Source: Oscillospiraceae bacterium (lineage in GTDB: Bacteria; Bacillota_A; Clostridia; Oscillospirales; Oscillospiraceae). Taken from it: 9,940 bases of DNA. The stretch covers positions 1 to 9,940 of the forward strand of contig JAEDOK010000060.1 in NCBI GenBank assembly GCA_016302005.1. Direction: 5' to 3'. Of this stretch, positions 1 to 6,260 are shown in pieces. Each line of letters starts with the position of its first letter. Position 1 is the stretch's first letter. Below the pieces are notes generated by a model, which saw only the letters and a program-made list of their open reading frames with translations, ran no database searches and was not told the DNA's origin. The translations under genes were made by a program, and so were the position numbers.

Positions 1-10
1 TCGGGTGTTT

Positions 11-87
11 TGGCACGCCCGGCGCGATTCGAACGCGCGACCTTTCGCTTAGGAGGCGAACGCTCTATCCTGCTGAGCTACGGGCGC
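11..87 (-). tRNA. tRNA-Arg (anticodon CCT), CCA end encoded
   Basis: The minus strand folds as a complete cloverleaf. The acceptor stem is GCGCCCG (81-87) with CGGGCGT (15-21), including a terminal G-U pair. The D-stem is GCTC/GAGC, the anticodon stem TTCGC/GCGAA with loop CTCCTAA giving anticodon CCT, and the T-stem GCGCG/CGCGC encloses the loop TTCGAAT. A discriminator G at 14 and a genome-encoded CCA (11-13) follow. The tRNA decodes AGG arginine codons. It lies downstream of ftsH on the same strand after a 257-bp spacer. No convincing promoter of its own was found. A GATAAT-like hexamer lies shortly upstream, but without a -35 box. Partial sequence of the same tRNA recurs at 276-303. Confidence 0.97.
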
Positions 88-160
88 AAATGGCTGTAAC
101 TTGTTATTATCCGGGGAAAATCCGAACTTTTCGTATCTTTCTCGATTCGGGGGAGCGGAG

Positions 161-191
161 GAGATGCCGCCGATTTGGTGGACGGCATCTC
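161..191. repeat. Perfect 9-bp inverted repeat (hairpin)
   Basis: GAGATGCCG at 161-169 is exactly complementary to CGGCATCTC at 183-191, with a 13-nt loop. It would form a stable hairpin in a transcript from either strand. No U-tract follows on the minus strand, the direction in which the flanking genes are read, so a classical intrinsic terminator is not supported. It could be an RNA processing or stability signal in an ftsH-tRNA transcript, or part of a decayed repeat. Confidence 0.6.
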
Positions 192-275
192 TCCGAAATG
201 TTGTTTATGATGCATCGACACCCCTTGCTTCCAAGGAACCTTTGGGGCAATCAGCGTTTGGCTGACCAAAGACGC

Positions 276-303
276 AGGAGGCGAACGCGTCATCCTGCTG
301 AGC
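276..303 (-). repeat. Partial copy of tRNA-Arg(CCT): D-arm to anticodon loop
   Basis: The 28 bases match tRNA-Arg positions 51-78 at 25 of 28 sites: 13 identical, three consecutive mismatches, then 12 identical. In tRNA terms the match runs from the D-stem GCTC to the anticodon loop including CCT. The rest of the tRNA is missing, and the three mismatches destroy the second D-stem strand. Downstream on the minus strand the sequence makes other small hairpins (GACGC with GCGTC, then TTTGG with CCAAA) instead of a tRNA fold. It cannot be a working tRNA. It may be a duplication remnant, an old attachment-site half, or part of another structured element. Confidence 0.7.
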
Positions 304-344
304 GGTCGGTGCGGATCGCCGCAGGGTGGGCGGCAAATTGTTTT

Positions 345-2228
345 TTACATATCTTTCTTTTCCTGCGCGGCTTCGAAGAAGCTCTCTGCCGTCTCGGGGA
401 TCACGTCGCCCTTCATGCAGGCTTCGAATTGCTTGCGGCTCATGGTCTCATGCGCCAACAGGAATTCCGCGACCGCTTGCAGCTTTTCGGCGTTCTCCTT
501 CAAAATCTGCTCGCAGCGTGCGTATGCGGCATCGACGACCTTCTTCATTTCCGCGTCGATCGCGCCTGCCGTCTGCTCGGAATAGGACTTGGTACGCTCG
601 TAATCTCTGCCGACGAAGATCTCGTCGCCGTTGTCATACGAGACTGCCCCGATGGCATCGCTCATGCCGTATTTGGCGATCATATCATGCGCCAGCCGCG
701 TTGCCCGCTGGAGGTCGTTCGAAGCGCCGGTGGAAATATCGTCGAAGACAATTTGCTCCGCGACTCTGCCGCCGAGCAGGGCGACGATCTCCTCACGCAT
801 TTGATTGCGGGTCATATTGCTGCGGTCATGGTCAGGCAGGCTGATAGTCATGCCCAGCGTTTTGCCGCGTGGGATGATGGTGATCTGATGCACGGGATCC
901 TGCGTGGGCAGGAAGTACATGGCAATGGCGTGACCTGCCTCGTGGTAAGCTGTCGTTTTCAGCTCCTGCTGCAAACGGACACGGCTCTTTTTCTCTGGTC
1001 CCGCAATGACCTTCAGGATGGACTCCTCAAGGGTCTGCATCGTGATCACGGGGCAGCCCTGCCGCGCGGAGGCGAGCGCCGCCTCATTGAGAAGGTTGGC
1101 AAGATCCGCGCCCGTAAAGCCGCTCGTCGCGCGGGCGATGACCTTGAGATCAACATCCTCGGCAAGCTGCTTATCCTTCGCGTGGACGCGCAGGATCTCC
1201 TCACGCCCCTTGATATCGGGCGCGTTGACATAGATCTGACGGTCAAAGCGACCCGGACGCAGCAGCGCGGGATCAAGAATATCCTGCCGGTTCGTTGCCG
1301 CCATGACAATAACGCCCTCATTGCTGCCGAAGCCGTCCATCTCCACGAGGAGCTGGTTCAGCGTCTGCTCGCGCTCGTCATGTCCGCCGCCGAGACCCGC
1401 GCCTCTGCGGCGTCCGACGGCATCGATCTCGTCGATAAAGACGATGGAAGGTGCGCCCTTCTTCGCCTGCTCAAACAAATCGCGCACACGGCTCGCGCCG
1501 ACACCGACATACAGCTCGACAAAGTCCGAGCCGGAGATCGACAGGAATTGCACATTCGCCTCGCCCGCGACCGCCTTGGCGATCAGGGTTTTGCCGGTAC
1601 CCGGAGGTCCGACAAGCAGCACGCCTTTCGGAATTTTCGCGCCGATGGCGCGGTATTTCTGCGGATTGCGGAGAAAATCGACGATCTCCTCCAGCTCCGC
1701 TTTTTCCTCGTCCGCACCCGCAACATCGGCAAAGGTGACCTTCTTCTCGCCGCTGCCGACGCGGATATTGGCTTTGCCGAACTTCATCGCGCCGCCGCCT
1801 GCACCGTTTGCCCGCATCATCAGGAAATAAACCGCGGCAAGCAGGATCACGGAGATGAGCAGATAGGGCAGCATTTGCAGATACCACGGTGTCTCCTTCA
1901 CGGGGACAAAGTTATAGCTCTTGAGGATGCCCTCTTTGGCCTGCCGCTCATATACGCCGCTCAAATCGTCGACGAAGATATCCACCGAAGCAAGCTCGTG
2001 CTGCACGACGGTATTTCCCTCTGCGTCGGGCGCGTTGAGCTTGAGCGTCAGCACGCCGTCCTCCCATTCAAAGGACTCGACCTTCTCTTCGAGGAACAGC
2101 GCACGCATCTCGGAATAGCCGATCTTCTTGTAGCTTTCACCGCTGAGCAAGCCGGAAAGGAGCATCATCGCCGCGATCATCACCAGCAGGAAGATCAAAA
2201 AGTTAAATCGTTTGGAAGGATTGTTCAA
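345..2228 (-). CDS. ftsH: ATP-dependent zinc metalloprotease FtsH
   Basis: This membrane-anchored AAA+ protease degrades misassembled membrane proteins and some short-lived cytosolic regulators. The 627 residues match the family size. Transmembrane segments lie at about 9-29 and 115-137, with an extracytoplasmic domain between them. The AAA+ module carries Walker A GPPGTGKT (207-214), the pore motif YVGVG (240-244), Walker B IVFIDE (262-267) and the second region of homology with LLRPGRFDR (322-330, arginine fingers). The protease domain has the zinc motif HEAGH (429-433), with Asp505 in GASNDLQ as probable third ligand. The start is TTG (2226-2228), set by an AAAGGAG site 7 nt upstream. That site overlaps the hpt stop codon, implying translational coupling. 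It is the last protein gene of the dnaB-tilS-hpt-ftsH operon. Identification is certain. Confidence 0.98.
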   Translation of the reverse strand: MNNPSKRFNFLIFLLVMIAAMMLLSGLLSGESYKKIGYSEMRALFLEEKVESFEWEDGVLTLKLNAPDAEGNTVVQHELASVDIFVDDLSGVYERQAKEGILKSYNFVPVKETPWYLQMLPYLLISVILLAAVYFLMMRANGAGGGAMKFGKANIRVGSGEKKVTFADVAGADEEKAELEEIVDFLRNPQKYRAIGAKIPKGVLLVGPPGTGKTLIAKAVAGEANVQFLSISGSDFVELYVGVGASRVRDLFEQAKKGAPSIVFIDEIDAVGRRRGAGLGGGHDEREQTLNQLLVEMDGFGSNEGVIVMAATNRQDILDPALLRPGRFDRQIYVNAPDIKGREEILRVHAKDKQLAEDVDLKVIARATSGFTGADLANLLNEAALASARQGCPVITMQTLEESILKVIAGPEKKSRVRLQQELKTTAYHEAGHAIAMYFLPTQDPVHQITIIPRGKTLGMTISLPDHDRSNMTRNQMREEIVALLGGRVAEQIVFDDISTGASNDLQRATRLAHDMIAKYGMSDAIGAVSYDNGDEIFVGRDYERTKSYSEQTAGAIDAEMKKVVDAAYARCEQILKENAEKLQAVAEFLLAHETMSRKQFEACMKGDVIPETAESFFEAAQEKKDM

Positions 2229-2235
2229 AGCGTGA

Positions 2236-2242
2236 CTCCTTT
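2236..2242 (-). promoter_or_regulatory. Shine-Dalgarno of ftsH, overlapping the hpt stop
   Basis: AAAGGAG on the minus strand sits 7 nt before the TTG codon at 2226-2228 and fixes that non-ATG start. Its first two bases are the last two of the TAA stop of hpt (2241-2243), so ribosomes ending hpt finish on the ftsH initiation site. Confidence 0.85.
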
Positions 2243-2780
2243 ACTTGGAATAAACCTCCGGCTTCAGCACGCCCACAAAGGGAAGATTGCGATAGAACTC
2301 CTTGTAGTCCAGCCCATAGCCGACAACGAATTCGTTCGGGATGGTAAAGCCGATATAATCCGCGTAAACATCGACGCGGCGACGCTCCGGTTTATCGAGC
2401 AGCGTGCAGATCTTCAAGGACGCCGGCTCCATGGAGAGCAGACGCTCCTTGACGAATTTCAGCGTCAGACCGCTGTCCAAAATATCCTCTAAGATAACGA
2501 CATGACGGCCGTGGATATCCGTGGAGATATCCTTGAGCAGACGAACATTGCCGCTGGTGGAGGTGCTGGAGCCATAGGACGAAACTGCCATAAAGTCATA
2601 CTGGCAGCGAATCTGCGTCGCCCGCACCATGTCCGTAAAGAAATTGACAACGCCCTTGAGCACGCCGATGAAAATCGGCTCCTTATCGGCGTAGTCCGCG
2701 GCAAGCTGCTTTCCCAGCTCGGCAATCCGCTCCTGAAGCTGTTTTTCGGAAATCAGAACGCGCTCGATGTCTTGAAGCAT
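2241..2780 (-). CDS. hpt: Hypoxanthine(-guanine) phosphoribosyltransferase
   Basis: This purine-salvage enzyme transfers the phosphoribosyl group of PRPP to hypoxanthine or guanine, giving IMP or GMP. The 179 residues equal the usual bacterial HPRT length. Visible motifs are the LKGV loop (41-44), the flexible loop SYGSSTSTSG (68-77), the PRPP-binding motif VVILEDILDSGLTL (94-107) with acidic pair Glu98-Asp99, a Lys130 region (LLDKPERR) for purine recognition, and a C-terminal PNEFVVGYGLDY stretch. The frame stays open upstream to 3032, but that part lies over tilS and is not HPRT-like. ATG at 2778-2780 is chosen because AGAGGAG lies 7 nt before it and the protein starts as family members do. 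It lies 23 nt after tilS and 12 nt before ftsH. The tilS-hpt-ftsH order is conserved in Firmicutes. Confidence 0.97.
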   Translation of the reverse strand: MLQDIERVLISEKQLQERIAELGKQLAADYADKEPIFIGVLKGVVNFFTDMVRATQIRCQYDFMAVSSYGSSTSTSGNVRLLKDISTDIHGRHVVILEDILDSGLTLKFVKERLLSMEPASLKICTLLDKPERRRVDVYADYIGFTIPNEFVVGYGLDYKEFYRNLPFVGVLKPEVYSK

Positions 2781-2787
2781 AGTACAT

Positions 2788-2794
2788 CTCCTCT
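2788..2794 (-). promoter_or_regulatory. Shine-Dalgarno of hpt
   Basis: AGAGGAG on the minus strand with a 7-nt spacer to ATG 2778-2780. It rules out the longer reading frame that runs back into tilS. An out-of-frame ATG directly after the site (2785-2787) is too close to be used. Confidence 0.8.
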
Positions 2795-2803
2795 TTTCTT
2801 TTT

Positions 2804-4132
2804 CTATGAAAAACTGATTTGAATGATCGCGGCAGGCTCGCCCTCCGCAGGAAGAAAACGCGGATCCATGCCGATGCCGGCAACCGCAAGCACCCGTTCG
2901 CCGTCGGTGAGCACCGCGGTATGCTCCCGCTCCGCGCGGGGAATGCGGCGCTCGATGAAGAGCTTTTTCAGGGTTTTGCGGTGTACACCGTCCACGGACA
3001 TTTGATCTCCGCCTTTTCTCGGGCGTATCCAAAGGATACTTTGCGTTATCATATCATATTTTACTGCAAAACGGAACGGGGAATTTATACTTTTTTTGAA
3101 ATTTTCCGTGATCTCGCAGGTGATTTTAATTCCAAGGTCGGGAAGAACGGTTGCACCGGGGATCTGCAGCGCTGTCTCGGGGAAGGCTGCCCTCGTCTCC
3201 TGCACGATTTCGATGCCGTCATAGCGGCGGCGGGCGATATAGCCGTGGGGCAGCGCGCATTGCGCGGAGGGATTTGGCGAAGTCAAAATGCCTTGCAGCG
3301 CCGCGATATGCGCAAAGGAGACATCCTGCGCAAGCACGCTGCGGGTCATCAGGCGAAGCGCACGCCGCTGCAAGGGCTCCGGCGCCGCACGCAGGGGCGC
3401 ACAAGCATAGACGCCGTTTTCCTCCCGCAAAAGCGCCGAAGCAAGCGCATCTAAATACTGATCCTCCTGCCGCAGAAGGTGCGACTGCACGGTCAGGCGT
3501 TCGGAAAGGCGCGGCATCATTTCGTTTAACACGGGCATAACACTGTGGCGCAGGCGATTGCGCAAACAAGTCTCCTCGGCGTTTGTCGAATCCTCGACCC
3601 ACGCGATGCCCTCCGCCTGCAAAAACGCCACGATCTGTCCGCGCGTGACGGACAAAAGCGGGCGCACCAGCTTGCCGCGCTTCGGCGGAATGCCGCACAG
3701 TCCGCGCAGCCCGCTGCCGCGCATGAGGTGCAGCAAGACCGTCTCGGCGTTGTCATCCGCCGTGTGCGCCGTGGCGAGCTTATCGCAGGCACAGCTCCGC
3801 AAAAAGGCGTAGCGGCACTCGCGCGCGGCTTCCTCAATGCCCATAGAGTGTTCCGCGGCATACTGCGCCACCTCTCCACCGCCGACGGTCATGGGGATGT
3901 CGTGCGCCTGACAAAAGGCTTTTACAAAGGCCTCATCGCGATCGGCCTCCGCGCCGCGCAGATGATGATTGAAGTGGGCGGCAGCAACGGTGATGCACAG
4001 CTCCTCGCGCAGCGCATACAGGCACCACAGCATCGCCATGGAGTCCGCGCCGCCGGAGACCGCGCACAGGACGTTGTCTCCTTGGGAAAACAGGGCTTCG
4101 TTTCTACACCACGCGGCGACCTCAGCCTTCAT
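2804..4132 (-). CDS. tilS: tRNA(Ile)-lysidine synthetase TilS
   Basis: TilS uses ATP and lysine to turn cytidine 34 of the CAU-anticodon tRNA-Ile into lysidine, changing both codon reading (AUA) and aminoacylation identity. It is normally essential. In this 442-residue protein the N-terminal PP-loop SGGADSMAM (26-34) binds ATP. Further family signatures are AHFNHHLRG (52-60), IEEAARECRYAF (99-110), ATAHTADDNAETVLLHLMRG (120-139) and a segment with RNRLRHSVMP (191-200). The C-terminal domain carries RKTLKKLFIERRIP (385-398), so N-terminal, middle and C-terminal parts are all present. The frame is open upstream to 4408 inside dnaB. ATG at 4130-4132 is chosen because the protein then begins shortly before the PP-loop as in relatives. 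It overlaps the end of dnaB by 11 nt and has only a weak GGGAG site, consistent with coupled translation. The stop is TAG at 2804-2806. Confidence 0.96.
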   Translation of the reverse strand: MKAEVAAWCRNEALFSQGDNVLCAVSGGADSMAMLWCLYALREELCITVAAAHFNHHLRGAEADRDEAFVKAFCQAHDIPMTVGGGEVAQYAAEHSMGIEEAARECRYAFLRSCACDKLATAHTADDNAETVLLHLMRGSGLRGLCGIPPKRGKLVRPLLSVTRGQIVAFLQAEGIAWVEDSTNAEETCLRNRLRHSVMPVLNEMMPRLSERLTVQSHLLRQEDQYLDALASALLREENGVYACAPLRAAPEPLQRRALRLMTRSVLAQDVSFAHIAALQGILTSPNPSAQCALPHGYIARRRYDGIEIVQETRAAFPETALQIPGATVLPDLGIKITCEITENFKKSINSPFRFAVKYDMITQSILWIRPRKGGDQMSVDGVHRKTLKKLFIERRIPRAEREHTAVLTDGERVLAVAGIGMDPRFLPAEGEPAAIIQISFS

Positions 4133-5471
4133 TGTGGCGCCACTCCCGGTCTGCAAAGGTGGTAAACTGCGGCAGCCATTGCAGCTCGACCGTGCCGGTT
4201 TCTCCATGACGGTTTTTTGCAATGATGCATTCGGCAATGTTCTGCTTTTCCGTTTCCTTATTATAATAGTCCTCGCGGTAAATAAACAGCACCTCGTCCG
4301 CGTCCTGCTCGATCGCGCCGGATTCGCGCAGGTCGGAGAGCATCGGGCGCTTGTCCTGACGGCTCTCATTGGCACGGGAGAGCTGCGACAGGCACAAAAC
4401 GGGCACATTCAGCTCCTTCGCCATGATTTTCAGCGAGCGGGAGATATCCGAGACGACCTGCTGACGGTTTTCGCCGCCGTAGGTGTTTTTCGAGCCGGAG
4501 GAGGTCATGAGCTGGAGATAGTCGATCACCACAAGCGCCAGATCATCGATGCGGCGGCACTTCGCATTCATCTCCGCAACGGTAATGGAAGGATTGTCAT
4601 CCACGCGCAGATCCGTCTGCGAGATCGCGGAGGAGGCAATGCCAAGCTTGCTCCACTCCTCCACGGAGAGCTTGCCCGTGGTCAGCTTTTTATTATCAAT
4701 GAAGCTCTCATTGGCAAGCAGGCGCGTCACAAGCTGCTGTTTTGACATTTCCAGCGAAAAGAACGCAACGGTTCTCTTGGGATATTTTTTCGCAACATTC
4801 AGCGCGATATTCAGGCCTAAAGAAGTCTTGCCCATACCCGGACGGCCTGCCAAAAGCATCAGGTCGGTCCTATTCAGACCGCTGAGCGCCTTGTCGAGAT
4901 CATGCAGACCCGTCGAGATGCCGGAAATATCGCTGCCGGCTTCGGAAAGCTCCGTCAGGCGGTCAAATACCTTCAGCACGATTGTGCCGACATGCTCCAG
5001 CGAATCATTCGCGTTGCCGCGGCGCAGGGCATAGATCTGCTTCTCCGCCGCTTCCAGCATATCCTGCGCGCTGCCCGAGCCGTCATAGACCGTCTCGATA
5101 ATACTCGAAGCTGCCTCGGTCAGGCTGCGGAGCAGAGCTTTGTCCTTAACGATCTGCGCATACTGCTTGACGTTTGCGGCGGTCGGCGTGACCTCCATGA
5201 GCTGCATGATGTATTTTGTGGAATTTTGCTCATCGTAGACGCCGCGCTCGCGCATTTTGTCAAGCACCGTGACCGGGTCGATGACCTGTGAATAGCTGAA
5301 CATCTCGTAGATCGTCTCGTAAATGTCGCGGTTGGTTTGCAGATAAAAGTCACCGGGACGCACCATGCCGATCACATCGTTGACACAGCGGCTGTCAATG
5401 AGCATTGCGCCGAGCACAGACTGCTCCGCCTCCAAAGAATGCGGTGCCTGCCGTCCGAGAATATCCTCCAT
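4122..5471 (-). CDS. dnaB: Replicative DNA helicase DnaB (called DnaC in B. subtilis)
   Basis: This hexameric 5'-3' helicase unwinds DNA at the replication fork and recruits primase. The 449 residues match the usual length. The N-terminal domain (about 1-110) begins with the conserved HSLEAEQSVLGAMLID (11-26), a linker follows, and the RecA-like motor has GRPGMGKT (209-216, Walker A), FFSLEMS (237-243), LVVIDYLQLM (313-322, Walker B, Asp317), LSQLSR (361-366) and the arginine-finger segment AKNRHGETG (418-426). No intein interrupts it. The frame extends to an ATG at 5501, but the real start is ATG 5469-5471: AAGGAGG lies inside that extension 10 nt before it. The leader just upstream is made of heptad repeats. 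dnaB heads the tilS-hpt-ftsH run. Whether it also belongs to a gdpP-rplI transcript depends on the repeat-filled gap. Confidence 0.97.
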   Translation of the reverse strand: MEDILGRQAPHSLEAEQSVLGAMLIDSRCVNDVIGMVRPGDFYLQTNRDIYETIYEMFSYSQVIDPVTVLDKMRERGVYDEQNSTKYIMQLMEVTPTAANVKQYAQIVKDKALLRSLTEAASSIIETVYDGSGSAQDMLEAAEKQIYALRRGNANDSLEHVGTIVLKVFDRLTELSEAGSDISGISTGLHDLDKALSGLNRTDLMLLAGRPGMGKTSLGLNIALNVAKKYPKRTVAFFSLEMSKQQLVTRLLANESFIDNKKLTTGKLSVEEWSKLGIASSAISQTDLRVDDNPSITVAEMNAKCRRIDDLALVVIDYLQLMTSSGSKNTYGGENRQQVVSDISRSLKIMAKELNVPVLCLSQLSRANESRQDKRPMLSDLRESGAIEQDADEVLFIYREDYYNKETEKQNIAECIIAKNRHGETGTVELQWLPQFTTFADREWRHNEG

Positions 5472-5481
5472 TGGGTGTGTC

Positions 5482-5488
5482 CCTCCTT
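5482..5488 (-). promoter_or_regulatory. Shine-Dalgarno of dnaB
   Basis: AAGGAGG on the minus strand, 10 nt before ATG 5469-5471. It decides the start against the in-frame ATG at 5499-5501, which would place this site inside the coding sequence. It directly adjoins the heptad repeat array, so the leader of dnaB is built from repeat DNA. Confidence 0.8.
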
Positions 5489-5489
5489 T

Positions 5490-5524
5490 TTCACTGTTCA
5501 CTATTCTCTATTCATTATTCGCTG
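5490..5524. repeat. Heptad tandem repeat, TTCACTR-like, five units
   Basis: Five consecutive 7-mers run TTCACTG, TTCACTA, TTCTCTA, TTCATTA, TTCGCTG. The units drift from the consensus TTCACTA/G. On the minus strand they read as AGTGAA-type units and form the 5' untranslated stretch directly before the dnaB ribosome site. A second array at 5648-5675 precedes the other copy of the same palindromic element, so heptads plus palindromes form one compound repeat. Confidence 0.85.
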
Positions 5525-5569
5525 AAATGCAGGCGCCTGCACACCGGCGGCATAATAGCCGCCCCTACG
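5525..5569 (+). repeat. Palindromic intergenic repeat, copy A
   Basis: The copy begins with the perfect 14-bp palindrome TGCAGGCGCCTGCA (5528-5541) and continues through a GGCGGC...GCCGCC hairpin arm to CCCCTACG. It aligns with copy B (5676-5718) with a few substitutions and short gaps, and both follow a heptad array in the same order. Its right half (5553-5569) is exactly repeated in inverted orientation at 5590-5606. Confidence 0.85.
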
Positions 5570-5606
5570 AGAAATCTCGCAGTTTACGCCGTAGGGGCGG
5601 CTATTA
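5553..5606. repeat. 17-bp perfect inverted repeat (large hairpin)
   Basis: TAATAGCCGCCCCTACG (5553-5569) is the exact reverse complement of 5590-5606, separated by 20 nt. After one bulged A (5552) the stem continues for six more GC pairs (5546-5551 with 5607-5612), about 23 bp in total. Any transcript crossing from rplI to dnaB would carry this hairpin. No U-tract follows, so termination is not the obvious role. Separate GGCGGC-TATTA-GCCGCC folding of the inverted copy alone is an alternative. Confidence 0.85.
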
Positions 5607-5647
5607 GCCGCCCGCGTTTGAAATCCGCGCGTAGCGCTCCGACGCCA

Positions 5648-5675
5648 TTCACTATTCACTGTTCACTTTTCACTG
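5648..5675. repeat. Heptad tandem repeat, second array, four units
   Basis: Four consecutive units read TTCACTA, TTCACTG, TTCACTT, TTCACTG. The array is cleaner than the one at 5490-5524 and is followed at once by copy B of the palindromic repeat, giving the same heptad-palindrome order. Confidence 0.85.
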
Positions 5676-5718
5676 AATTGCAGGTGCCTGCACCGGGCGG
5701 CTGATAGCCGCCCCTACG
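5676..5718 (+). repeat. Palindromic intergenic repeat, copy B
   Basis: This direct copy of the unit at 5525-5569 carries TGCAGG-TG-CCTGCA (5679-5692), then a strong hairpin with GGGCGGCT (5695-5702) and AGCCGCCC (5706-5713) around a 3-nt loop, and ends in the same CCCCTACG. It lies 22 nt past the rplI stop codon (minus-strand reading), so it would fold in the 3' end of the rplI message. No following U-run was seen. Confidence 0.85.
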
Positions 5719-5740
5719 CGTTTTTAAGAGTCGCCTACTG

Positions 5741-6187
5741 TTACAGCTCCTCTATGCGGAGCTTGAGGTCGGCGGTGATCTCGTAGCCGAGCTTGCACTT
5801 GACGGTATATTCGCCGACGGTTTTGATTTGCTCGTCGAGGACGATCTTGCGCTTATCCAGCGTGATGCCGTGCTCCTTTTGCAGCGCGTCGGCGATCTCC
5901 TGCGTCGTGACAGAGCCAAACAGACGCCCTGCACCGCCTCCCTTTGCCTTGACGGTGACGGTCATGTCCTTCATGCGCGTTGCAATGGCAAACGCCTCCT
6001 CGCGTTCCCGCTGGCGCTTCTCCTGCTGCGCCTTGTCAGTCATGCGCATGGTGTTTACATTGTCCGCCGTGGCTTCGACCGCGAGCTTGCGCGGCAGCAT
6101 GTAGTTGCGGGCATAGCCGTCGGAGACCTCGATCATCTGACCGCGCTTTCCCTTGCCCTTGATGTCCTGCTGTAAGATTACCTTCAT
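5741..6187 (-). CDS. rplI: 50S ribosomal protein L9
   Basis: L9 is an elongated protein of the large ribosomal subunit, bound to 23S rRNA near the L1 stalk, and contributes to reading-frame maintenance. The 148 residues match the family. The N-terminal rRNA-binding domain starts MKVILQQDIKGKGKRG and contains the L9 signature around VSDGYARNYMLPRKLA (21-36). A long charged helix spans about 42-75, and the C-terminal domain carries KGGGAGRLFGSVT (82-94). The start is supported by AAGGAGG 8 nt upstream of ATG 6185-6187. It follows gdpP after 73 nt with no clear terminator, so co-transcription is likely, in agreement with the gdpP-rplI-helicase order known from B. subtilis. The stop (TAA, 5741-5743) is followed by the repeat cluster. 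Confidence 0.98.
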   Translation of the reverse strand: MKVILQQDIKGKGKRGQMIEVSDGYARNYMLPRKLAVEATADNVNTMRMTDKAQQEKRQREREEAFAIATRMKDMTVTVKAKGGGAGRLFGSVTTQEIADALQKEHGITLDKRKIVLDEQIKTVGEYTVKCKLGYEITADLKLRIEEL

Positions 6188-6260
6188 GGGAATGACCTCC
6201 TTGGTTGTTGAATGGTGAGTTTATATTTTTACCTGTCATTGTGCAGTCGGTACGCACGCG

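Larger units (their letters stand above)
88..344. other. Spacer between ftsH and tRNA-Arg
   Basis: No credible coding sequence lies in these 257 bases. They hold a partial tRNA-Arg copy (276-303), a perfect 9-bp inverted repeat (161-169 with 183-191) and a 5-bp GC stem (318-322 with 330-334) just past the ftsH stop. None of the stems is followed by a T-run in the minus-strand direction, so a standard Rho-independent terminator for the ftsH operon is not evident and read-through into the tRNA is possible. Confidence 0.7.

Noticed and set aside
276..303. Second functional tRNA-Arg gene
   Set aside because: Only the D-arm to anticodon loop is present. No acceptor stem or T-arm can be formed around it, and the D-stem is broken.
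318..334. Intrinsic terminator after ftsH
   Set aside because: The 5-bp GC stem is followed by T residues only on the plus strand, not in the minus-strand direction of ftsH. No plus-strand gene ends here.
90..2492. 800-codon open frame on the plus strand, antisense to ftsH and part of hpt
   Set aside because: It is the mirror of well-supported genes with clear catalytic motifs. Its translation is Arg/Leu/His-rich with no domain I recognise and no ribosome site at its start. GC-rich coding DNA commonly leaves such antisense frames open.
2781..3032. N-terminal extension of hpt (longer reading frame)
   Set aside because: It overlaps the C-terminal domain of tilS, is Arg-rich and unlike HPRT. 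A proper ribosome site precedes ATG 2778-2780.
5472..5501. Ten-residue N-terminal extension of dnaB from ATG 5499-5501
   Set aside because: The extension would encode the Shine-Dalgarno AAGGAGG itself, and DnaB homologues begin at the downstream Met.
5490..5718. CRISPR array
   Set aside because: The repeats are contiguous heptads plus palindromes, without regular unique spacers of about 30 nt, and no cas gene is nearby.
6188..6260. Separate promoter for rplI in the gdpP-rplI gap
   Set aside because: A TATAAA-like hexamer occurs, but no -35 box is found at 16-18 nt. Co-transcription with gdpP is simpler.
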